Assembly: GCA_002310235.1 (NCBI GenBank)
Contig: DBYO01000045.1
Location: 6,863-13,589 of the forward strand
Length of the DNA: 6,727 nucleotides
Origin: Bacteroidales bacterium UBA1184
Lineage (GTDB): Bacteria > Bacteroidota > Bacteroidia > Bacteroidales > ML635J-15
Direction: 5' to 3'
The notes beneath the pieces are model-generated. The model saw only the letters and a program-made list of their open reading frames with translations. It searched no databases and had not been told where the DNA came from. This document shows positions 1 to 4,949 of the stretch, piece by piece (within the stretch, counting starts at the first letter, position 1; every line of letters begins with the position of its first letter). The position numbers and the translations under genes are program-made.

Positions 1-327
1 CACGACCGCAGCCGTCACAATATGGCAGTCGCCACCAAGATTATGCAGCAACAGCAGCAAAATCAACAGCAGAACGGAGACAACCAGCAACAACAGCAAC
101 AAAATCAGGACCAGAATAAAGACCAGCAACAGCAGAACCAAGACCAGAACAAGGACCAACAAGACAAGCAAGACCAACAGCAACAACAGCAGCAGAACGA
201 CCAGAATATGTCGCGAGAAGAAATGGAACGCTACTTGGAATCGCTAAGCCAGAAGGAAAAAGAAACCCAGGACAAGGTTCAAAAGGCTCAGCAAGCACAA
301 AAACGACCGCTGGAGAAGAATTGGTAA
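1..327 (+). CDS. batC: BatC-like TPR protein of the aerotolerance cluster, C-terminal part (5' truncated)
   Basis: The reading frame is open from the first base, so the gene begins before the window; the Met at position 22 is internal. The visible 108 residues start with a short piece (ending in NMAVATKIM) that reads like the last helix of a TPR domain. A 54-residue Gln/Asn/Asp/Lys linker follows, with 33 Gln. The protein ends in a charged helix (MSREEMERYLESL... to ...RPLEKNW). A TPR region, a Q-rich linker and a short basic tail ending in a 'LEK(D/N)W'-type terminus are typical of BatC proteins in the Bacteroidota bat (Bacteroides aerotolerance) cluster, which lies next to MoxR ATPase and VWA-domain membrane proteins. 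BatC is thought to act at the envelope through protein-protein contacts; it has no known catalytic activity. The TPR part itself is outside the window, so the call rests on the tail and linker. No batD follows it here. Confidence 0.72.
   Translation, partial: HDRSRHNMAVATKIMQQQQQNQQQNGDNQQQQQQNQDQNKDQQQQNQDQNKDQQDKQDQQQQQQQNDQNMSREEMERYLESLSQKEKETQDKVQKAQQAQKRPLEKNW
46..207 (+). repeat. Gln-codon-rich low-complexity tract with a 33-nt tandem unit
   Basis: This is the DNA behind the BatC linker: 54 codons, 33 of them CAA or CAG. Within it, 103-135 and 136-168 are two successive 33-nt units that encode NQDQNKDQQQQ and NQDQNKDQQDK. The two copies differ at several synonymous sites (for example AAT/AAC, AAA/AAG), so the duplication is not recent or has been worn by mutation. 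Tracts like this are prone to length change by slippage. Confidence 0.8.
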
Positions 328-328
328 G

Positions 329-360
329 AAAAGGCTAGCAGGCTAAAAGGCTGAAAGGCT
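329..360 (+). repeat. Four tandem 8-bp units (consensus AAAAGGCT)
   Basis: The four units are AAAAGGCT (329-336), AGCAGGCT (337-344), AAAAGGCT (345-352) and GAAAGGCT (353-360). They begin one base after the batC-like stop codon. All four keep AGGCT in the same 8-bp phase, and the next 8 bp (361-368, TGAAGTCG) no longer fit. The array is non-coding. Confidence 0.75.
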
Positions 361-364
361 TGAA

Positions 365-390
365 GTCGGGAGGCAGAAAACTCCATCGAC
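365..390 (+). terminator. Possible weak hairpin after the batC-like gene
   Basis: GTCGGGAG (365-372) can pair with CTCC (381-384) and CGAC (387-390) across an 8-nt loop, leaving a 2-nt AT bulge. It lies about 40 bp after the stop codon and before the AT-rich promoter region of the next gene. No clear T-tract follows, so a role as terminator is uncertain. Confidence 0.25.
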
Positions 391-448
391 GACGCATCAC
401 TTTACGATTTACATAAAAATACCCCAATTTTTTATTGCGTAATTTTTT

Positions 449-456
449 TATTTTTG
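449..456 (+). promoter_or_regulatory. Candidate Bacteroidota -7 box upstream of the transglutaminase-like gene
   Basis: TATTTTTG fits TAnnTTTG, the Bacteroidota -7 element, and ends 22 bp before the ATG at 479. No TTTG is present at the usual -33 distance, and the local run of T makes a chance match easier. It would give the next gene its own short 5' leader, independent of the batC-like gene. Confidence 0.4.
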
Positions 457-478
457 CGTCATAATAAAAAATAATAAT

Positions 479-1729
479 ATGAAAATAATACGATTGACAA
501 CCATTTTGTTTTTGCTCATATCATTTTGTTGGCAAGTTTGTTTGTCACAAAACACAACAAAGCATGTTTTGAAGACGCAGCAGGAGATTGTCTTGTTTTT
601 TGAAAAACATGAAGAGATATACAATGTATATCATGATTTTTACAAAAACAAACAGTTTGATCTGGCGATTAAAACGCTAAAAGAACTTGTCACATTCTTT
701 GACACAACCACTTTTGATAGTCAGTGGGAGGATGTTATGGCATACAAGGATGATTTGGCAGCTAATGTATATTATAATCTTGCTTGTTGTTACGCATTGA
801 CGACACAAAAGAAACTTGCATTGGAAACACTGGAAAAATCCATACGCTTAGGCTACAAGGACTATGGTAATATGCTTAACGACAAAGATTTTGAGAATAT
901 CAGAAAAGATAAGAAATTCAAATCCCTACTTGAAGAGATAAAGCAATATGACCGATTGACGATTTTGCAAAATTCGTCTGCCTATATCAAAGATGACAAC
1001 GATTCGCTGCCGCAATTTGTTTATCAAGATTCTAGTGATTATCGTTTGGTGAATGTCAGAAAGTTTTTTAATCTGGACTCTGTTGCTGGTGATGGTGATG
1101 AGATTTCAAAAATTCTGAATATCCTTCATTTTGCTCATAATGCTATCCGACACGATGGGGGCAATTTTGCACTATGTGAATTTGATGCTATCGATTTATA
1201 CAATTATCACAAATCAACGGGGGAAGGTGTCAACTGCCGTCATCTGGCTATTGCTTTGAATGAGATGTACCTTTCGATGGGAATACCGTCACGATATGTG
1301 ACATGTATGCCATACAACTCGAGAGATCAGGATTGCCATGTCATAAATTCGGTCTGGTCGTCACAATATCAGAAATGGATTTGGATAGACCCCACCTTCG
1401 AAGCATATGTAAAAGACGAAAATGGTAATTACTTGAGCATTCAGGAAGTGCGCGAGAGACTAATTGAAGGACGGCCTGTTTTCCTGAATGAGGATGCAAA
1501 CTGGAATAATGAGAACAAGCAGACAAAAGAATACTATTTGGATAGCTATATGGCGAAAAATCTATATTGGTTTGATTGTGTAACGAATTATTGCTTCAAT
1601 CCAGAGAGCAGATACAGATATGTAGAGAACAAACATGTGTTTTTAACGCCATCAACATACGAGAAATCCTGCGAGTGGGCTGTTATCACTCATGATGACA
1701 ATTATTTTTGGCAAACTCCAACAAAATAG
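479..1729 (+). CDS. Exported TPR and transglutaminase-like domain protein
   Basis: The protein has 416 residues. Residues 1-24 look like a Sec signal peptide (basic MKIIR start, hydrophobic 6-22, probable cleavage after CLS or CLSQ); neither early Cys sits in a good lipobox. Residues ~95-155 hold a TPR-type helical pair (YNLACCYALTTQKKLALETL) followed by the DKDFENIRKDKKFKSLL segment often seen after such TPRs. Residues ~210-310 form a transglutaminase-like (papain-fold) domain with a complete triad: Cys253 in GVNCRHLAIALNEMY, His287 in DCHVINSVW and Asp304 in WIWIDPTF. Bacterial members of this superfamily are often proteases or amidases rather than cross-linkers, so the reaction is unknown. 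Residues 310-416 match no domain I recognise. The gene is clearly more AT-rich in codon use than the downstream operon, has no visible Shine-Dalgarno sequence, and ends in tandem TAG TAG stops. Confidence 0.85.
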   Translation: MKIIRLTTILFLLISFCWQVCLSQNTTKHVLKTQQEIVLFFEKHEEIYNVYHDFYKNKQFDLAIKTLKELVTFFDTTTFDSQWEDVMAYKDDLAANVYYNLACCYALTTQKKLALETLEKSIRLGYKDYGNMLNDKDFENIRKDKKFKSLLEEIKQYDRLTILQNSSAYIKDDNDSLPQFVYQDSSDYRLVNVRKFFNLDSVAGDGDEISKILNILHFAHNAIRHDGGNFALCEFDAIDLYNYHKSTGEGVNCRHLAIALNEMYLSMGIPSRYVTCMPYNSRDQDCHVINSVWSSQYQKWIWIDPTFEAYVKDENGNYLSIQEVRERLIEGRPVFLNEDANWNNENKQTKEYYLDSYMAKNLYWFDCVTNYCFNPESRYRYVENKHVFLTPSTYEKSCEWAVITHDDNYFWQTPTK

Positions 1730-1758
1730 TAGGCATATGAATTTAGCATTTGTAATGC

Positions 1759-1787
1759 GCAAAGGTTGCCACAAGTCAACCTTTTGC
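1759..1787. terminator. Bidirectional hairpin terminator between convergent genes
   Basis: AAAGGTTG (1761-1768) pairs perfectly with CAACCTTT (1777-1784) across an 8-nt loop. The outer GC pairs (1759-1760 with 1786-1787) extend the stem if one T is bulged. Read either way, the stem ends in a run of T/U (CCTTTT on plus, CCTTT on minus). A smaller hairpin, GCATT-TGT-AATGC (1746-1758), sits directly before it. The position, between two genes whose 3' ends face each other 62 bp apart, fits a shared terminator. Confidence 0.6.
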
Positions 1788-1791
1788 CTAC

Positions 1792-2547
1792 TTATTCCAA
1801 CTTGCTTTTAATGTAATTGATACTCGCCTGCTCAACCTCAGTTCCACGCATTTCCGACCTTTCGGGATGGCATTGTACAAGCATCATACTGCTATCAGCA
1901 GCGACAAGCAGCTCCCAGATGCCTTCGGGCGATTTGCCAGTAAGAGAACACTCAAACGGAACATCCTTTACCGCCTGATGATGCCGCGAATTTACACGCC
2001 ACTGCTCGCCATTACTCAAAATCAAAGTATGGAATCTGCTTTTCCAATCCGCTGTCTTTTGATGCTTTGCATTCAATTCGCCCAAATCTTCAATCAATTC
2101 AGCACCCATAAAATAGCAAACTATCTGCATACCGCGGCATATACCGAAAATCGGAATATTTTTGCTCCTACATTCTTCGTAAACCAGCGAATCCAACTTG
2201 TCGCGCTCGGGAGTTATCCCCAAGTCGGGACCACCGCAGAAAAGTATTAGGGCGCAACTATCCGCTTCGGCTGGAGAAGTAACAATCTTGTAGTCCAATC
2301 CGTAATCAGACAGCCAATCCTCGTAATCCTTGCGTGACTTGCAGCCGTCAACAATACCTACAATTTTTGATGAATTATCCATATCGGTTGACTGTTCTGT
2401 TTCTTGCATTGGTTCTTGTGTGTATTCTTGCCTAGGTTGCCGAGCACAAGCTGAGAGATTTATAGACATTACAAACAGCAGAAAACTAGCAATATGCCAG
2501 ACAATTACATTCAAGGATTTGTTATTTATAGAAGAAACGAAAGCCAT
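1792..2547 (-). CDS. Predicted lipoprotein with a class I glutamine amidotransferase (peptidase C26, PuuD-like) domain
   Basis: I place the start at the ATG at 2547 (251 residues); an in-frame TTG at 2562 would add five residues but is a poor start in this phylum. Residues 12-33 are hydrophobic and end in a lipobox, LSAC (31-34), so Cys34 should be lipidated. A Thr/Gln/Glu linker (~35-61) leads to the enzyme domain, residues ~62-251. Family motifs are CGGPDLG (104-110), the nucleophile elbow GICRGMQ with Cys137 (135-141), VNSRHHQAV (185-193) and QCHPER with His227 and Glu229, so the Cys-His-Glu triad is complete. The family (gamma-glutamyl-GABA hydrolase and relatives) cleaves gamma-glutamyl amide bonds. 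At about 190 residues the domain is shorter than the usual ~250, and a lipid anchor is unusual because PuuD itself is cytoplasmic. The substrate is unknown. The gene stands alone on its strand. Confidence 0.85.
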   Translation of the reverse strand: MAFVSSINNKSLNVIVWHIASFLLFVMSINLSACARQPRQEYTQEPMQETEQSTDMDNSSKIVGIVDGCKSRKDYEDWLSDYGLDYKIVTSPAEADSCALILFCGGPDLGITPERDKLDSLVYEECRSKNIPIFGICRGMQIVCYFMGAELIEDLGELNAKHQKTADWKSRFHTLILSNGEQWRVNSRHHQAVKDVPFECSLTGKSPEGIWELLVAADSSMMLVQCHPERSEMRGTEVEQASINYIKSKLE

Positions 2548-2587
2548 AAATTTTGTTTGCAAAAATCAGTAATAATGTTTGAAAATG

Positions 2588-2595
2588 CAAATATA
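2588..2595 (-). promoter_or_regulatory. Candidate -7 box for the amidotransferase lipoprotein gene
   Basis: On the minus strand this reads TATATTTG, a full match to TAnnTTTG, 40 bp before the chosen ATG at 2547. No TTTG is seen near -33. That position falls at 2610-2620, exactly where the direct repeat and left end of the 182-bp element lie. Confidence 0.5.
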
Positions 2596-2604
2596 TAAAA
2601 TCTA

Positions 2605-2614
2605 CTTTTAATCC
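2605..2614 (+). repeat. Left copy of 10-bp direct repeat flanking the MITE-like element
   Basis: CTTTTAATCC here is repeated exactly at 2796-2805, in the same orientation. The two copies abut the outer ends of the 16-bp inverted repeats, as a target-site duplication would. The last C also serves as the first base of the left inverted repeat, so the duplication may be 9 or 10 bp. Confidence 0.75.
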
Positions 2615-2795
2615 ACGGCTCTTTCATTTAACCGCCCCCGTTCGCTCCCTGAGCCTGTCGAAGGGTCGAAGGGTAAGGTTAATACGCATTATATCATTTC
2701 GTCACCTTGACTTCGACAAGCTCAGCCAGCGGATTTATTAAAATGCCAACTGTTTGTATCATAAATAACAACATTGTCCAAATGAAAGAACCGTG
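2614..2795. mobile_element. 182-bp MITE-like non-coding element with terminal inverted repeats
   Basis: The left end CACGGCTCTTTCATTT (2614-2629) and the right end AAATGAAAGAACCGTG (2780-2795) are inverted copies with 15 of 16 positions matching. Direct repeats flank the outside (2605-2614 and 2796-2805). No ORF of useful length lies inside. The interior carries a second inverted repeat (2649-2663 with 2711-2725), so the whole element can fold into a nested cruciform or hairpin. Terminal inverted repeats, a flanking duplication, small size and no coding capacity together define a MITE-type structure, which a transposase encoded elsewhere would have to move. A 9-10 bp duplication suits several IS families (for example IS4-type), but I cannot assign a parent. 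A regulatory RNA hairpin is the alternative, though it would not explain the direct repeats. Confidence 0.6.
2649..2725. repeat. Inverted pair of REP-like palindromic units
   Basis: CTGAGCCTGTCGAAG (2649-2663) and CTTCGACAAGCTCAG (2711-2725) are inverted copies with one mismatch. AAGGT (2675-2679) and ACCTT (2704-2708) can pair further inside. The core, CTGAGCyTGTCGAAG, resembles a short GC-rich repeat I recall from intergenic regions of many unrelated bacteria. Its GC content stands out sharply from the AT-rich surroundings. In the left unit TCGAAGGG is duplicated in tandem (2658-2665, 2666-2673). Confidence 0.7.
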
Positions 2796-2805
2796 CTTTT
2801 AATCC
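2796..2805 (+). repeat. Right copy of 10-bp direct repeat flanking the MITE-like element
   Basis: This is an exact second copy of CTTTTAATCC (first copy 2605-2614), directly outside the right terminal inverted repeat. Confidence 0.75.
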
Positions 2806-2899
2806 GATTTCTAATTCGCTATAATACTTTGGGCAGAAAGTCTATCAATCATTGTTTTTCAAGCAATTAACATTGTGTAAAAAATAATCTTTGCAGGAA

Positions 2900-2932
2900 T
2901 TTGTGATATTTCAAAAATAAATACTACTTTTA
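2900..2932 (+). promoter_or_regulatory. Bacteroidota-type promoter of the acyl-CoA dehydrogenase operon
   Basis: TTTG at 2900-2903 (-33 box) is followed after 21 bp by TACTTTTA at 2925-2932, which matches TAnnTTTG except for the last base. Transcription would start near 2939, leaving an A/T-rich leader of about 50 nt before the ATG at 2991. No Shine-Dalgarno sequence is visible, as is usual in this phylum. Confidence 0.6.
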
Positions 2933-2953
2933 CGACCGTTTAAAAAATTAAAA

Positions 2954-2976
2954 TTTATTAACTGTAAATTAATAAA
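2954..2976. promoter_or_regulatory. Perfect 8-bp inverted repeat in the operon leader
   Basis: TTTATTAA (2954-2961) and TTAATAAA (2969-2976) are exact inverted copies separated by CTGTAAA. The repeat lies between the predicted transcription start and the first gene, where an operator for a dimeric repressor could sit. The arms are purely A/T in an A/T-rich stretch, so chance is a real alternative. Confidence 0.3.
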
Positions 2977-2990
2977 AACAAAAGATAATT

Positions 2991-4130
2991 ATGGACTTTG
3001 GATTATCAAAAACAGAAGTATTATTTCAGCAGATGATTAGAAGTTTTGCAGAAAACGAAGTAAAACCTTTGGCTGCAGAAATAGACGAAGAAGAAAGATT
3101 TCCTATTGAAACCGTCGAGAAGATGGGAAAATTAGGAATTATGGGAATTCCGGTACCGACACAGTACGGTGGAGCCGGTGGAAATTATAAACTCTACGCA
3201 ATGGCTGTCGAAGAGCTTTCGAGATGCTGCGCTACTACCGGTATCGTGGTTTCGGCTCACACTTCGCTTTGCATCGGCCCTATCTTGGAATACGGAACCG
3301 AAGAGCAGAAGATGAAGTACTTGCCAAAGCTTGCTAGCGGTCAGTGGATTGGTGCTTTCGGTCTTACCGAACCTAACGCTGGTACCGACGCTTCGGGACA
3401 GCAGACCACTGCAGTCCTCGACGGTGACCACTGGGTTCTCAACGGAACCAAGATCTTCATCACCAATGCAGGCAACGCAGATGTTTATATCGTTATCGCA
3501 ATGACCGACAAGTCGTTGGGAACAAAGGGCATTTCGGCTTTCATAGTTGAAAAGGGCTTCCCGGGATTCTCAATCGGCAAGAAGGAAAAGAAAATGGGTA
3601 TCCGCGGTTCGTCAACCTGCGAACTTATTTTCGAAAACTGCATTGTTCCTAAGGAAAACCAGCTCGGTGAACTCGGCAAGGGCTTCAAGGTTGCTATGAC
3701 AACCCTTGACGGCGGCCGTATCGGTGTTGCTTCGCAGGCTCTCGGTATCGCACAAGGTGCAATGGACGAGACTGTTAAATATACAAAGGAACGCAAGCAG
3801 TTCGGAAAGTCGATTTCTCAGTTCCAGAACACCCAGTTCCAGCTCGCTGACCTCGAAACCAGAATCGAAGCTGCTAGACTGCTCGTTTACAGCGCAGCCG
3901 ACAAGAAGGACAAGCACGTTCCGTTCTCGGCAGACGCAGCAATGGCTAAGTTGTTCGCAGCAGAAACTGCAATGGAAATGACAACCAAGGCTGTTCAGTT
4001 CCACGGCGGTTACGGATACACCCGCGAATATCCTGTTGAAAGAATGATGAGAGACGCAAAGATTACCGAAATCTACGAAGGAACTTCGGAAGTTCAGAGA
4101 ATGGTTATTTCTGGTAAGCTTTTAAAATAA
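2991..4130 (+). CDS. bcd: Acyl-CoA dehydrogenase, short-chain / butyryl-CoA type
   Basis: The protein is a 379-residue FAD flavoenzyme, the normal length for bacterial short-chain acyl-CoA dehydrogenases. It interconverts a 2,3-enoyl-CoA and the saturated acyl-CoA, using EtfAB as electron partner. The N-terminal helical domain spans ~1-115 and the beta domain ~120-225. Both family signatures are present: GLTEPNAGTDASG (124-136) and the 20-residue block 336-355 beginning QFHGGYGYT. The catalytic base is Glu363 in IYEGTSE, the position used by short- and medium-chain enzymes (isovaleryl-CoA dehydrogenase places it elsewhere). RKQFGKSISQFQNTQF near residue 270 is the usual FAD-contact helix region. 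The chain length preferred is inferred from overall character and neighbours, not proven. It is the first gene of the operon, 27 bp before etfB. The first ~25 codons end mostly in A/T, then codon use shifts to C/G-ending. Confidence 0.95.
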   Translation: MDFGLSKTEVLFQQMIRSFAENEVKPLAAEIDEEERFPIETVEKMGKLGIMGIPVPTQYGGAGGNYKLYAMAVEELSRCCATTGIVVSAHTSLCIGPILEYGTEEQKMKYLPKLASGQWIGAFGLTEPNAGTDASGQQTTAVLDGDHWVLNGTKIFITNAGNADVYIVIAMTDKSLGTKGISAFIVEKGFPGFSIGKKEKKMGIRGSSTCELIFENCIVPKENQLGELGKGFKVAMTTLDGGRIGVASQALGIAQGAMDETVKYTKERKQFGKSISQFQNTQFQLADLETRIEAARLLVYSAADKKDKHVPFSADAAMAKLFAAETAMEMTTKAVQFHGGYGYTREYPVERMMRDAKITEIYEGTSEVQRMVISGKLLK

Positions 4131-4157
4131 TTTTTCACTAACATTAAAATCAAGAAA

Positions 4158-4937
4158 ATGAATATAGTAGTTTGTATAAAGCAAGTACCGGATACCACCG
4201 AGGTAAAACTTGACCCGAAAACCGGAACACTTATCCGCGAAGGTATCCCCAGCATTATAAATCCCGACGACAAGGGAGCTCTCGAATTGGCTCTCCAGTT
4301 GAAAGACAAGTACAACGCACATGTAACCGTCCTCACTATGGGTCTTCCGCAGGCTGATGCAGCTTTGCGCGAAGCTTTGGCAATGGGCGTTGACCGTGCC
4401 ATCCTCCTCACCGACCGCAAGCTCGGTGGTGCCGATACCCTTGCAACTTCGAGGGCTATCGCAGGTGCTCTCCGCCAGATTGACTTCGACCTCATCCTCG
4501 CTGGCCGTCAGGCTATCGACGGTGATACCGCACAGGTTGGTCCGCAGATTGCAGAACACCTCGGTCTTCCGCAGGTTTCGTACCTCCTCGACCTCGAAGT
4601 CAACGGTAAGAACTGCCGCGTAAAGAAGTCAACCGAAGAAGGTTACCAGATTCTCGAAACCGAAATGCCATGCGTATTCACAGTTCTTTCAACTGCCAAC
4701 AAGGCAAGGTACATGACAGTAAACGGAATCGTTGAGGCTTACAACCGCGAAGTTGAAATCTGGAACGCCGACAAGACAGGAACAGATGAAAACCTCCTCG
4801 GTCTTAAGGGTTCTCCGACAAGAGTATTCAAGTCGTTCACCAAGGCTCTGAAGCCTGCAGGCGAAACCTACGAAGTTAGCCCGGAAGAAGCCGTTGACCT
4901 CATCATTAGCAAATTAAAAGAAAAATTCATCATTTAA
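4158..4937 (+). CDS. etfB: Electron transfer flavoprotein, beta subunit
   Basis: The protein has 259 residues, normal for EtfB. It starts MNIVVCIKQVPDT, the standard first beta strand and loop of the family. GRQAIDGDTAQVG (116-128) is the nucleotide-binding loop that holds AMP in classical ETFs and a second FAD in bifurcating ones. GADT (91-94) and the region 155-176 (VKKSTEEG... to ...MPCVFTV) agree with the ETF-beta signature. EtfB pairs with EtfA to carry electrons to or from the acyl-CoA dehydrogenase encoded just upstream. Whether the complex bifurcates electrons (NADH to crotonyl-CoA and ferredoxin) cannot be settled from these motifs. It ends in tandem stops (TAA TAG), with only 12 bp to etfA, so the two are surely co-transcribed. 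Confidence 0.96.
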   Translation: MNIVVCIKQVPDTTEVKLDPKTGTLIREGIPSIINPDDKGALELALQLKDKYNAHVTVLTMGLPQADAALREALAMGVDRAILLTDRKLGGADTLATSRAIAGALRQIDFDLILAGRQAIDGDTAQVGPQIAEHLGLPQVSYLLDLEVNGKNCRVKKSTEEGYQILETEMPCVFTVLSTANKARYMTVNGIVEAYNREVEIWNADKTGTDENLLGLKGSPTRVFKSFTKALKPAGETYEVSPEEAVDLIISKLKEKFII

Positions 4938-4949
4938 TAGGATACCGAT

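Noticed and set aside
41..298. Minus-strand frame of 85 residues opposite the Q-rich tract
   Set aside because: Reverse-complemented CAA/CAG codons cannot give stops in some frames, so an open frame is expected. It has no start context or family resemblance.
1867..2250. Plus-strand frame of 127 residues inside the amidotransferase gene
   Set aside because: The opposite strand carries an intact catalytic triad and family motifs over this range; the plus frame shows none.
2548..2562. TTG start giving the amidotransferase lipoprotein five extra residues
   Set aside because: ATG at 2547 is a better start in this phylum and leaves a normal signal peptide. The extra MQTKF adds no recognised feature.
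2614..2795. CRISPR array or phage attachment site in the repeat-rich intergenic region
   Set aside because: Repeats are inverted pairs rather than regularly spaced direct repeats, and no integrase, cas gene or tRNA is nearby.
2822..2831. TATAATACTTTG near the operon, resembling a sigma70 -10 box or a short TAnTTTG
   Set aside because: Bacteroidota primary promoters do not use TATAAT, and the TTTG version has one base too few. The pair at 2900-2932 fits better and is closer to the gene.
2851..2867. Small inverted repeat ATTGTTT-TTC-AAGCAAT upstream of the operon promoter
   Set aside because: The arms are only 7 bp with one mismatch in A/T-rich DNA; this is too weak to call an operator or hairpin without conservation data.
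4094..4559. Long minus-strand open frames (133 and 145 residues) opposite etfB
   Set aside because: They overlap a certain gene, encode Cys/Ser/Arg-rich sequence with no family motifs, and arise from the strong codon bias of the sense strand. Other antisense frames over the operon are rejected for the same reason.
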